Assembly: GCF_004022565.1 (NCBI RefSeq)
Contig: NZ_CP022987.1
Location: forward strand, 2,728,001-2,792,000
DNA: 64,000 bases
DNA from: Pollutimonas thiosulfatoxidans
Lineage (GTDB): Bacteria; Pseudomonadota; Gammaproteobacteria; Burkholderiales; Burkholderiaceae_B
Direction: 5' to 3'
In this document: positions 8,034-16,331 of the stretch, piece by piece
Layout of the letters: each line of letters opens with the position of its first letter
How positions within the stretch are numbered: position 1 is the stretch's first letter
Made by a program: the position numbers and the translations under genes
Notes under the pieces: model-generated
Databases searched by the model: none
What the model was told of the DNA's origin: nothing
The model's input: only the letters and a program-made list of their open reading frames with translations

Positions 8034-9356
8034 TTAACTGATAGCGTGTCGCAACGACCATACATTGCCTTCCCACTTCCATAGGTGAGGGCTCCGAAAA
8101 GTATCAGCAAGCCTCATGAAATAGTCACGAGTCATAATAGGTTGTTCGAACATTTTGCTAGCCTCCGGAAATTCATTTTCCGGGACGCTGAGATACTGAA
8201 ATATTTCGTCTGCAAATCGTTCAGGGAACTCGTGATCGAATCGCTTAACAAGCGCGACGCCTTCGTCACGAGTTATATCTCCAGATCGGATCTCTTGTGC
8301 TGCATCATAGCTCGCACGTCCAATACCGAATTTGACGCCTGTAGTGTAATAATGAAAGTCGTCGATCCGGTCATCAATACTGTTGTACTTACTATAGGTT
8401 CCGGGCGTCCGCTCAGGAGAGGCTTCAAAGCCCCCGTGTTCTACCGCGTAATAGTAGCAACTTTGAGGATGCCACTTTAAGTAATACCCCAAGTAGTGGA
8501 CGTCGACTTTCTGTCGCTCTATTTCTTCTGGATTGGCAGGGAGATAGGGCAATAAGTCTTGCTGCTCAACACCAAAATGGCTCTTTAGATCGGCTATGGA
8601 CACACCGCCAAGGCTAACTTTAGATTGATCTCCAGCGGTAAAGTACGACCAGTCCCGTTTCGCGGTGTCGGTATCGCCAATAGGATTCCCATACTCAGCC
8701 TCATTCTCACCATAAAAAACGAGCGGAATCTTATGCAACAGCGCCATTTTCGGTGCCAATGATTTTTGTCCGAACATAAACGCTTGGAACGGATGGAACA
8801 AGTTGTCTACCGCAAGCCGAGTTAGCAGCCGATGGACCCGCCCATTCGGGGTCATAAGAAGATTATCGTGACCGGCATGTATCCACCGCTGAAAGTTCTT
8901 CCATCCCCATTCAGTATAAACGTGAGGTGCCCAGGTCACGGTTAAAGGATGCATGCCATACTTAGTACGTAGGATATGCGAAGCGTAGAAGCTGTCCTTG
9001 CCGCCGGAACCCGGAACGATGCAGTCATAACTGCCGTCATTGCTACGATGACGATCGCAGAGCTCCCTTAGCTGACGTTCTCGGTCGGCCCAATCTATCG
9101 CCGTACGCTTTTTCTCTGCAAAGTTACACGCGTCACAAACACCGGCATCATCAAAATGAATCGTGGCCTTCTTCGATGCCTTCGTGTGGGTATACTCCAC
9201 AGCAGAATTCGGCCTTTGATTCGATATCACGCACTTGGTGCAGTACTGCACGTGCTTGGGGAGCCCATACTTTGTTTGCAAGTCGGAACGATCATTACTA
9301 AATAAACTTTTGTCGGTTTCTTGCGGTACTAAAATACGTTCCATTAAATTCTCCAA
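8034..9356 (-). CDS. N-acetyl-sugar amidotransferase (WbpG/PseA/PtmG type, PP-loop)
   Basis: The 440-residue protein carries the PP-loop ATP pyrophosphatase motif SGGKDSFY and two cysteine pairs (CTKC near residue 40, CDAC near residue 75) that probably bind a metal. Members of this family convert an N-acetyl group of a sugar to an acetamidino group with ammonia delivered by HisH/HisF partners. Those partners are encoded immediately downstream. In C. jejuni the homologue next to the legionaminic genes makes the acetamidino form of legionaminic acid. An internal ATG at residue 5 (MERILVPQ) could be the true start. The enzyme class is clear; the acceptor sugar is inferred from the surrounding leg genes. 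Confidence 0.9.
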   Translation of the reverse strand: MENLMERILVPQETDKSLFSNDRSDLQTKYGLPKHVQYCTKCVISNQRPNSAVEYTHTKASKKATIHFDDAGVCDACNFAEKKRTAIDWADRERQLRELCDRHRSNDGSYDCIVPGSGGKDSFYASHILRTKYGMHPLTVTWAPHVYTEWGWKNFQRWIHAGHDNLLMTPNGRVHRLLTRLAVDNLFHPFQAFMFGQKSLAPKMALLHKIPLVFYGENEAEYGNPIGDTDTAKRDWSYFTAGDQSKVSLGGVSIADLKSHFGVEQQDLLPYLPANPEEIERQKVDVHYLGYYLKWHPQSCYYYAVEHGGFEASPERTPGTYSKYNSIDDRIDDFHYYTTGVKFGIGRASYDAAQEIRSGDITRDEGVALVKRFDHEFPERFADEIFQYLSVPENEFPEASKMFEQPIMTRDYFMRLADTFRSPHLWKWEGNVWSLRHAIS

Positions 9357-9361
9357 AGCTA

Positions 9362-10645
9362 CTACATCTTTAACAAGGAATTAATTACCTGGACCACGTG
9401 CTGGGTCGCGCTCGTACCCTCTAAACCCAGGCGCGACACACGACCATGGTCGCTATCTTGCCGCTTAGTAATATCCAAAATCGCCCGCGACAGCTCGCCA
9501 ATTTCCTGAACACCATGCGAGATTCCCATCTGCGAGAACGGAGCATCTTTAGCCCAGATGGAGCAGTCCACCGATATTACCTGGCGGCCAGCGATGAAAG
9601 CTTGAAGGCCTACCGTTGAGGCTGACACAACGACGAGATCAACAGCATGCAGCAAAACGTCAATTGGTTCGGATGAGACGCTAAGTTCCACTCGCTCGCT
9701 ACCCTGCGCAAACTGAACATGCTCGCTCGGATGATAGCGAACGACCAGCCTGAAGCGCTTGTTGGATTTTATAAAAATCCGCAGTTGTGCCTCGACTTTC
9801 CGGGGCAACTCCGGATCGCCCACTCGGCCGTCGAACGGGTGACGTTGTGGCTCCATCTGCGATGCCCATAAGATGGTAATTAGACCGTCCCCCCAGCCGC
9901 GTTTCTCACGCATTTGTTGGCCGGCAATCTTTACAGATTCGTCCATCAGGCTATCAAAAGCCGGGTTACCAGTGACGATGATCTCGGAAGGTTCACGTCC
10001 CGCTTCCAAGAATAGGCTTTTGACCTGTTCGTTGAGTACACAGAGGCGGTCAGCGTAACCAGATTGGCCTATCCAGGCAATTTCCTGAAGGGCAAACATG
10101 TCGATAACGCAGACCGACGGGATACCTATCTCACCTGCAGCCACAATAGCCGCTTGCTCAGCTCGAGGTGAATTAGTGGCGACAACAATGCTGGCTCCTA
10201 CGCGCCTTATAAGGCTCTTCAGGAGATTTACGGGTAAAAATGCTTGGCGGCCATGCTTGGAGTACAGCGCGTTGGCGCGCTCTTCGCCATGCTCTTCCAC
10301 CAAGGCTTGAAAGTTAAGCCCCAGGTAAGCCACCGACTCTTCGAGGCTAACACTACCACCCCGCGGAATATCCGAGGCCAGTGCTAAACCCCGTTGTCGC
10401 ACAGTGGAGCTCTGCGCCTCTGGAAAATCCTTGAAACCGATGCTCGGAATTCCAAGCCGTTCGAGGTGCTCGCGAGCTGTCGTCATCGCCAGGAAAACGA
10501 ACTCGCGGCGCGCTTCCATCAATGCTAAAGCGATGGGGGCGAGCATCGCGACATGGCCTCCGCCATATGCGACTAACAATATTTTGCCCTTAGGCTTTCC
10601 CATCTTAAATTCACTCACGTAGGCTCGTATTGCCTGTTGCTTCAA
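9362..10645 (-). CDS. GT-B-like glycosyltransferase/epimerase-fold protein, candidate nonulosonic acid transferase
   Basis: The protein has up to 427 residues. Its N-terminus (KILLVAYGGGHVAMLAPIALAL) resembles the first Rossmann lobe of GT-B enzymes. The second half has RYHPSEHV and VSASTVGLQAFIAGRQVISVD, like the nucleotide-binding lobe of the NeuC/glycosyltransferase superfamily. No membrane segment or signal peptide is seen. Next to a nonulosonic acid pathway it may transfer the sugar, but I do not recognise the exact family. The frame opens with TTG at 10643-10645, overlapping the polymerase stop. An ATG at 10601-10603 (MGKPKGKILL) is an equally possible start and neither has a convincing ribosome binding site. 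Confidence 0.7.
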   Translation of the reverse strand: MKQQAIRAYVSEFKMGKPKGKILLVAYGGGHVAMLAPIALALMEARREFVFLAMTTAREHLERLGIPSIGFKDFPEAQSSTVRQRGLALASDIPRGGSVSLEESVAYLGLNFQALVEEHGEERANALYSKHGRQAFLPVNLLKSLIRRVGASIVVATNSPRAEQAAIVAAGEIGIPSVCVIDMFALQEIAWIGQSGYADRLCVLNEQVKSLFLEAGREPSEIIVTGNPAFDSLMDESVKIAGQQMREKRGWGDGLITILWASQMEPQRHPFDGRVGDPELPRKVEAQLRIFIKSNKRFRLVVRYHPSEHVQFAQGSERVELSVSSEPIDVLLHAVDLVVVSASTVGLQAFIAGRQVISVDCSIWAKDAPFSQMGISHGVQEIGELSRAILDITKRQDSDHGRVSRLGLEGTSATQHVVQVINSLLKM

Positions 10646-11958
10646 CTTGGCAGTTCATCTATGCCGGTAATCAATCCACCTTTGGGGTCGCCATCAGACC
10701 AGACCCGGCCCTCTTCATTTCTCATGCAGCCCCAGAGTAAGGCGACCGACAGGAGGTAGAAGATTACTCCATTATTCCGACCCAGAATAACCTGTGTAAG
10801 ACTAAACACTGCGAAGGATGCAACTACGGAAGCCCCGGATATTGCCAGGGCCATTACATTCCGCCGGTCCGAACCGAGCCTCTTGCAGAAGTAGAAAAAT
10901 GGCAGCGAGTATAAAGCTATGAGCATCGCCAAGCCAAAGACGCCCTGGTGCAGCCAAACTTCTAAATAGTTATTATGGGTATTCGAAAGGCCACCGACAG
11001 ACCGGCCAATCTCCCCCTCTTGGGTGAGCGCTTCTACTGAGTTGATGTATTCCTCGTGGCCCCACCCTAATATCGGTCGTTGAGCAATATGAGCCGCTGC
11101 GACGCTCCACGCTTCTAACCTTAGGCCAATGGACGTAGCGGAGCGGTCTCCTTCAACATACTGTTGGAGCTCCGTTACGGTCGTGTCGTAGCGAGCATAC
11201 AAATCGTCGCGCAATACGCCGAAGGTACCGCCCAATCCGACAAGCACTATAAGCACGCCTGTAATCTTCTGTCGAACCGCCATCTTGGGCAGGAGTGAAG
11301 TGCAAAAAAGAACCAGAACCAACGGCACAGCGAGCCATCCACCTCTCGTTCCTGAGACAAATGAAGCAAAAATACCGCAAAGAAAACCACACAACAGCAT
11401 TGCGAATTTGAGGTTATTCATTGCTCTTCCATCGGTGGGCCGCTCCCAAAGCAGACCACCCAAACATAGGAAAGCAGTGACAAGACTTAGGTCGCCAAAA
11501 GGTATAGCACTAGTCATGAAACCTGATGGTCTTTCGATGCCTAAGCCGAACTTTTGCCAAGCCGCTATACATGCTGCTGTAATCCCTCCGACGGCAACAC
11601 CCGACCATAAGTAGCCTACCCTAGGCGGTATCTTTATCAAAAAGAACAATACTGGAATGAGTAACAAACATCGACTGACTTGGTCTAGCGTCTTGGGCTT
11701 GTTTCCATGGCCTAGGAAGGCCGCGAGCGCCACTAGAAAGGTGCCGCCTAGCACTAAGGCTAGGCGCTTATCTTCGACCGAGAGGCCGCTCACTGTCTTG
11801 TTGCTAATAAAAAACCAAACGCTCGCGAGCAAAACCAAGCCGGCCCCATATGAGTACCCCGAAGGGAGTACGAAGCAGAGGGCGTAAAAGAGAAAGGCGC
11901 TCAAGGACGCGGCCAAAGAGAAGCAGCGGCGTGATTCTAAGGGGAGGGTCGCACTCAT
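10642..11958 (-). CDS. O-antigen ligase/polymerase family membrane protein (Wzy/WaaL type), copy 1
   Basis: The 438-residue protein is a multi-pass inner-membrane protein with about ten to twelve hydrophobic segments. The Wzy_C-type landmarks SGTRGGW and NTHNNYLEVW are present, the latter in the periplasmic loop that carries the catalytic histidine of O-antigen ligases. It either polymerises repeat units or attaches the glycan to lipid A-core or protein; the sequence cannot tell which. It is clearly paralogous to the protein encoded at 12237-13502, sharing PSGYSYGA, the SG(T/S)RGGW block and the NTHNNYLEVWL block. Its gene looks richer in AT than that copy, as if acquired separately. Confidence 0.88.
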   Translation of the reverse strand: MSATLPLESRRCFSLAASLSAFLFYALCFVLPSGYSYGAGLVLLASVWFFISNKTVSGLSVEDKRLALVLGGTFLVALAAFLGHGNKPKTLDQVSRCLLLIPVLFFLIKIPPRVGYLWSGVAVGGITAACIAAWQKFGLGIERPSGFMTSAIPFGDLSLVTAFLCLGGLLWERPTDGRAMNNLKFAMLLCGFLCGIFASFVSGTRGGWLAVPLVLVLFCTSLLPKMAVRQKITGVLIVLVGLGGTFGVLRDDLYARYDTTVTELQQYVEGDRSATSIGLRLEAWSVAAAHIAQRPILGWGHEEYINSVEALTQEGEIGRSVGGLSNTHNNYLEVWLHQGVFGLAMLIALYSLPFFYFCKRLGSDRRNVMALAISGASVVASFAVFSLTQVILGRNNGVIFYLLSVALLWGCMRNEEGRVWSDGDPKGGLITGIDELPS

Positions 11959-12236
11959 CTAGACACTATATTCATACTAATCTGAAGGCGGATGGCGTGC
12001 CTATCATGTTATCGGACTTTTTAGGTTGTCAGTTAGGAGCATGCCGGCTTCGACACGTCGTTCTGACCTCCTCCCGTCAAACCAAGCAGCTGGATGGGAA
12101 GTATGCGACAGGCCTATTCGACCGCCGATCATCGGTGTAGGCCCGCATTTTATATCATTTGGCCATCAGCTATAGGTGGTAGGAATCTAAGTGAGCGTCA
12201 CATCCCGGCGCGCAGCTTACCCTCTCACTGTAGTTA
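11959..12236. other. Intergenic stretch between the two polymerase paralogues
   Basis: This 278-base stretch separates two same-direction genes. I see no convincing open frame, RNA gene or clear terminator. It includes a TATAAA-like stretch on the minus strand (within GATATAAAATG, near 12150-12160) that could be a -10 element for the low-GC operon, but a matching -35 is not evident. The apparent composition change between the two polymerase genes falls here, so it may be the insertion boundary of the acquired locus. Confidence 0.3.
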
Positions 12237-13502
12237 CTAGAAGTAGGCTTCTCGTTTTCGTAGCCCCGCCCACAGAATCACCAGCGTAACCGTAAAGAAA
12301 ACCACCCCGCTATTGCGCCCTAGAATCACGTGGGTCAGCCCGAACGTGAAAAAGCCCACCTGAAGCACAGCGCCGGCCACCGCCAGCGACTGCACCGTAC
12401 GATCTTCTGATCGCAGCCTCTGGCAGAAGAACCACAATGGAAAGCCATAGAGGGCCAGCAAGGCCAATAAGCCCGGCAGACCCTCGAACAGCCAAACCTC
12501 TAAATAGTTGTTGTGTGTGTTGACAAGTTCCGCCGCATAAGGGGCAACGCGGTCCTGCTCGATAAGCACTTGCAGATGCTGGGGATACTCGGCGCGGCTG
12601 TAGCCCAACAGTGGACGCTCGGGAATACTGGCGGCAGCCGCCCGCCACATCTCCAGCCGTCCTCCTATGGAAGAGCGGGAATCGTTTTCCTGCACATAGC
12701 TGCTTATTTCTACCACGGCTTCGTCGTAGCGTTGACGCACTGTGCTATCGGGCATAGTCCACATTACAGCCAGTACCGCGGCCAATGCAGCAATGCCAAG
12801 AGTGCAGCGAGCCGCGTTGCGTCGTGTCACGAACGCTGCCATAAGAATCAGCGCAACGGGTGCAAGTGCTAACCAGCCACCCCGCGAGCCCGATGCCACC
12901 GACGCGTAAGCTCCGGCCGTGGCGCCCAGCAGTAGCGCTGCAATCCAGTATGGCTGGTGCGACCGTTGCTGGGACCTCGCCCACGGCATCCCCGCAACGC
13001 ATAGCAGCCCCAACATCAACGCCATATTCCCGAAAGGCACGGCGCTGGTCACAAAGCCGGTAGCCCGGTCGATGGTGACAGCGGCCCAATGAACTTGCCA
13101 AGCTGCTACGCAGGCGGCTGCAATTGCACCGGCAACAAGCCCCGCCCATAACGCTTCCAGCCGGGGCGGCACAGCACGCAGAAAGATGAGTATCGGGATG
13201 GCCAGGAGACACCTGCTGTTTTGATCCAGGCTACGGGCTGCGTTGTCGTGAACCAGCAGCATGATCAGACTTACAGCAAACACAGCAAGCTGCAGATAAC
13301 AAAGGGTTTTATCTGCAGCGTCTATACGCAGACTGCGATGCTGGACAAGCCAGACAAGACTCAGCAGTAACAGGGCGGCAGCGCCGTACGAATAACCCGA
13401 CGGCACAGCCAACATCAGCGCGAAAAAGAAGAAAACGCTGGCTGAGACCGCGGTTTCCCAGCTTGGTTGAAGCGTAGTTTGGATCATTCCCCGTGCAGGC
13501 AA
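12237..13502 (-). CDS. O-antigen ligase/polymerase family membrane protein, copy 2
   Basis: The protein has 421 residues (or 416 from the internal ATG at 13485-13487, MIQTTLQ). It is an integral membrane protein of the Wzy/WaaL family with the same landmarks as its neighbour: PSGYSYGA near the start, SGSRGGW mid-protein and NTHNNYLEVWLFEG before the last helices. Base composition matches the chromosomal background better than copy 1 does. One plausible split of labour is that one copy polymerises and the other ligates, but this is inference. The first frame start is a TTG; a GGGGA lies just two bases before the internal ATG, too close for an ideal ribosome site, so the start is uncertain. Confidence 0.87.
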   Translation of the reverse strand: MPARGMIQTTLQPSWETAVSASVFFFFALMLAVPSGYSYGAAALLLLSLVWLVQHRSLRIDAADKTLCYLQLAVFAVSLIMLLVHDNAARSLDQNSRCLLAIPILIFLRAVPPRLEALWAGLVAGAIAAACVAAWQVHWAAVTIDRATGFVTSAVPFGNMALMLGLLCVAGMPWARSQQRSHQPYWIAALLLGATAGAYASVASGSRGGWLALAPVALILMAAFVTRRNAARCTLGIAALAAVLAVMWTMPDSTVRQRYDEAVVEISSYVQENDSRSSIGGRLEMWRAAAASIPERPLLGYSRAEYPQHLQVLIEQDRVAPYAAELVNTHNNYLEVWLFEGLPGLLALLALYGFPLWFFCQRLRSEDRTVQSLAVAGAVLQVGFFTFGLTHVILGRNSGVVFFTVTLVILWAGLRKREAYF

Positions 13503-13653
13503 ATGTAGAGCCCGGCAACTTGATTAGCCACTACGGTAACCGACATTTTCTGTTGCGTGTTTGACCATCTGGCCGTAGACTACCCAACGCTACAAATAAT
13601 AATAATTGCGAGCAAACGTTACGCGCTATATTCCTGCTCGCCAGGAGCCCTTA

Positions 13654-14886
13654 GTGACGACACCATTCAAATATGCAGCAACGCTGCTGCTATCAAGCGT
13701 ATGCGCCTTGGCGCATGGCGAAGGTCTTACCACCCAGGAAAAGTTCGATGCCCTCGCGGCCAAGGGTATTATTACTGGGACGTCGGCTGACGCGGCGATC
13801 GATCAAAATATGAACCGCGCGCAGTTCGCGCGAGTCGCTGCCTTGCTCATGGGTCTGGAAGCAGTGCCCAGCCCTCCGCAGCAACCGAACTTTTCCGACA
13901 CATCTCGTTCCAGCTGGGACATCGCCAACCTTCAAGGTGCCGACCAGACTCCCCAGTCACCCGAGGGAGTATTCAGTCCGGGCGGGGATGTAAGCCTACA
14001 AGATCTGGCAAAACTGGTGGTAGAGCTGTTGGAGCTGGACCAGAACATGGACAACACCCCCAACGTGCCGGGCGCAAGCGATTGGGCGCAAGGGTACATA
14101 AAGGCTGCGGTTGAGGCCGGCATTATGCCCGGGTTCTCCGATTACACCCAGCCGGCAACTCGCGAGCAGCTTATTAACGCAGCCTTTACAGCGTCGGTCG
14201 CCATCCTGGGCGACCAGGTATTGGACCAAAACATGGTCGATCCCACCGACGCCAACCCGGAAGGCGAAGTCACCAATCAAGACCTGGCCGGCATGCTTGG
14301 GGCGGACACCGATCAAACCACTACCGACTCAGGCGCCGCCGATCCGGATGCGCCACCCGAGTCGAACGACAACCTTGCCTGGACGGATCAAATCGCCAAT
14401 GAAGTACTTATCGGTCAACTGGTAGAAGAATCCGTCGTACAGGCGGCGACCAGTGCCGATCAGGTCGCTATGTATCCGTACTTCGATGCCGGGTTCGTTA
14501 CGCCCATTTCGGATATGCCCTTCACCGGCACTGCGCTATACAACGGCCGGGCTAGCGGCGCCTTTGCCAATGGAACGGCTCTAAACGGTGATCTCACCAT
14601 GGTGGCCGATTTCAGTGCCGAGCAGATTGAATCGTCAATATTCTTCGATAACAACATGGGCGCGGCAATTTTCACGATCCAGCAGCCGGGCAACAGCTTC
14701 ACTTCGGTCAGTGCGGCAAGCGGTAGCTATGGAGCAAGCTTGGATCCCAATCCGCTTATTGTGACTGGCGTAGATATCAATGGCATGTTCTACGGGCCGG
14801 CCGCAGAAGAAGTGGGCGGCACCTGGGGCATAGACTTCGATAGCGGATCGGCATCGGCGGACGGCACCTTCAACGGCAAACGCTAG
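13654..14886 (+). CDS. Putative Slam-exported surface protein: SLH-like repeats fused to a TbpB-like C-terminal barrel
   Basis: The 410-residue protein starts at the GTG at 13654, six bases after a strong AGGAG (13643-13647). Residues 1-22 form a signal peptide; a cysteine at 17 is preceded by SSV, a poor lipobox, so lipidation is doubtful. Residues 30-90 and 105-185 look like S-layer-homology repeats (AAKGIITG, NRAQFARVAALL, FSDTS; AVEAGIMPG, TREQL). Residues 200-245 are an acidic linker. Residues 275-410 resemble the C-terminal beta-barrel of transferrin-binding-protein-like Slam substrates (MFYGPAAEEVGGTW, ending GTFNGKR). The next gene encodes a Slam-type protein, the expected exporter. 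DQNM occurs three times (residues 50, 129, 191). Family assignment is by eye; ligand unknown. Confidence 0.78.
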   Translation: MTTPFKYAATLLLSSVCALAHGEGLTTQEKFDALAAKGIITGTSADAAIDQNMNRAQFARVAALLMGLEAVPSPPQQPNFSDTSRSSWDIANLQGADQTPQSPEGVFSPGGDVSLQDLAKLVVELLELDQNMDNTPNVPGASDWAQGYIKAAVEAGIMPGFSDYTQPATREQLINAAFTASVAILGDQVLDQNMVDPTDANPEGEVTNQDLAGMLGADTDQTTTDSGAADPDAPPESNDNLAWTDQIANEVLIGQLVEESVVQAATSADQVAMYPYFDAGFVTPISDMPFTGTALYNGRASGAFANGTALNGDLTMVADFSAEQIESSIFFDNNMGAAIFTIQQPGNSFTSVSAASGSYGASLDPNPLIVTGVDINGMFYGPAAEEVGGTWGIDFDSGSASADGTFNGKR

Positions 14887-14908
14887 CACCAACACCGGCA
14901 CATAAACT

Positions 14909-16312
14909 ATGCAAACCAAACACTGGAAACGACGCGCCAGCGTGTCGCTATCGACACTTGCGGGCCTGGCTATGACGGCCACCTTCGCGGCAGGCGCCGC
15001 AAACGCCCAGAGCAGCGCATCAGCGACCGTCACGGCTCAACGCAACGCCCTGGCCCAGTTGATGCTGGAAGAGAATCGGCCCGGGGCCGCCTGCATCATA
15101 CTGAAGCGCGCTGGCGGCGCAGCGACCGCAGATGCCAACAGCCTGTACCTGCTGGCGCGCTGCTCCGATGCTTCAGGCAACACGCAAGAGGCCATTGCCT
15201 ATTACCGCCAGTTGATCGCCTTGCTGCCCAATGCCACGCGCCCCCGAGCCGAACTGGCAGCCCTATATGTGAAAGCCGGTCAACCCGGGCTTGCCGGGCC
15301 CCTGTTTGCAGATGCAGCGCGCGTCGGGCCTGGCGACGAAGCCTCGCCCATTATGCAAAACCTAGCCGAACGGCTGGGCGCCAACGATCCGGCGGCGTTG
15401 ATCGCCGGCACGGCAAGCAAGCCCTGGGCAATCGAGCTATTCGCCGGCCTTATACACGACAGCAACATCAACGGCGGCCCAACGTCTGACATCGTCCCCG
15501 CCGTGGTGGGCACCACCCCGATACAGTTTCGCCTGGTACCCGAAGCAATGCCCAAGTCGTCTTGGGGCGCCAACACCAGCCTCAATGGCAGCTATGCCCA
15601 CCGGCTTAGTCCGCGCTTCTCGCTGCTGTTCCAGGGCGGCGTATCGCGCACCGACTATTTCGAAGATGCCAACTTTACGAACGACAGCCTGACGCTGGCC
15701 ACGGCACTGATCTACCGCAACCAGCAGCATGGGGTATCGGCCAGCCTGCAACCGAGCATCCGGTACATACGCCAGGATAGCCGTCTGCAAGAAGCGAACA
15801 CTGGTGTGGTCGGGCGCGTGTCCAAGGCTGTGATCCACAAGGTGAACCTTACCTTCAGCACCGGCTATTTCGATCGGCGGGTACAAGTAGACAGGCGGCG
15901 CGACGCCCACGGCTTGCATGCCGGTTTGGGCGTTAACACCCAATTGATTCCTGATTGGAACTTGGGCGCGGAATACGTGTTGCAGCGCGAACATGCCAAC
16001 GAAGACGTGTTCTCGCGACGAACCAACGGCCCATCCGTGTATGCCGTCTGGAAAGCGCGGCACGATCTGGAATTTATCGCCAACTATCGCTACACCAATG
16101 TCACTTATGACAAAGCCATGGCCTTCTTTCCCGATGTACGGGACGACCGTCAACAGACTGTCGGCCTGACCGCGCTATGGGATGTAAGCCGATGGGCGGG
16201 CCGCAACCTGGTGGTACGAGCCCAGTACATGCATGCGCGCAATCGCTCTAATGTGGCGTTCAACGACAACCAGCGGGACATCTTCATGATGGGTGTGCAA
16301 ACGCGGTTTTAG
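14909..16312 (+). CDS. Slam-type outer-membrane surface protein assembly modulator (TPR + DUF560 barrel)
   Basis: The 467-residue protein has a signal peptide ending near residue 33 (AGAANAQS). A TPR-like helical domain (about 40-150) includes LYLLARCSDASGNTQEAIAY and RAELAALYVKAGQPGLA. A long C-terminal region of alternating polar/hydrophobic strands ends in GVQTRF, as outer-membrane barrels do. This is the layout of Slam proteins, which move surface lipoproteins and hemophilin-like proteins across the outer membrane. The gene lies 22 nt after a gene whose product has a TbpB-like C-terminal barrel, the signal Slam recognises. No strong ribosome site precedes the ATG, so it may be translated by coupling. 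Confidence 0.85.
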   Translation: MQTKHWKRRASVSLSTLAGLAMTATFAAGAANAQSSASATVTAQRNALAQLMLEENRPGAACIILKRAGGAATADANSLYLLARCSDASGNTQEAIAYYRQLIALLPNATRPRAELAALYVKAGQPGLAGPLFADAARVGPGDEASPIMQNLAERLGANDPAALIAGTASKPWAIELFAGLIHDSNINGGPTSDIVPAVVGTTPIQFRLVPEAMPKSSWGANTSLNGSYAHRLSPRFSLLFQGGVSRTDYFEDANFTNDSLTLATALIYRNQQHGVSASLQPSIRYIRQDSRLQEANTGVVGRVSKAVIHKVNLTFSTGYFDRRVQVDRRRDAHGLHAGLGVNTQLIPDWNLGAEYVLQREHANEDVFSRRTNGPSVYAVWKARHDLEFIANYRYTNVTYDKAMAFFPDVRDDRQQTVGLTALWDVSRWAGRNLVVRAQYMHARNRSNVAFNDNQRDIFMMGVQTRF

Positions 16313-16331
16313 GCGCTATGGGCGCTTGCCG

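Noticed and set aside
10340..10370. GGTGGTAGTGTT on the minus strand, resembling the ops core
   Set aside because: It lies inside the GT-B-like gene rather than in a leader and matches only part of the consensus.
12165..12185. GGTGGTAGG on the plus strand, ops-like
   Set aside because: The operon is transcribed on the minus strand, so the element would face the wrong way.
13561..13600. TTGACC upstream of the Slam substrate gene as a -35 element
   Set aside because: No acceptable -10 at a normal distance.
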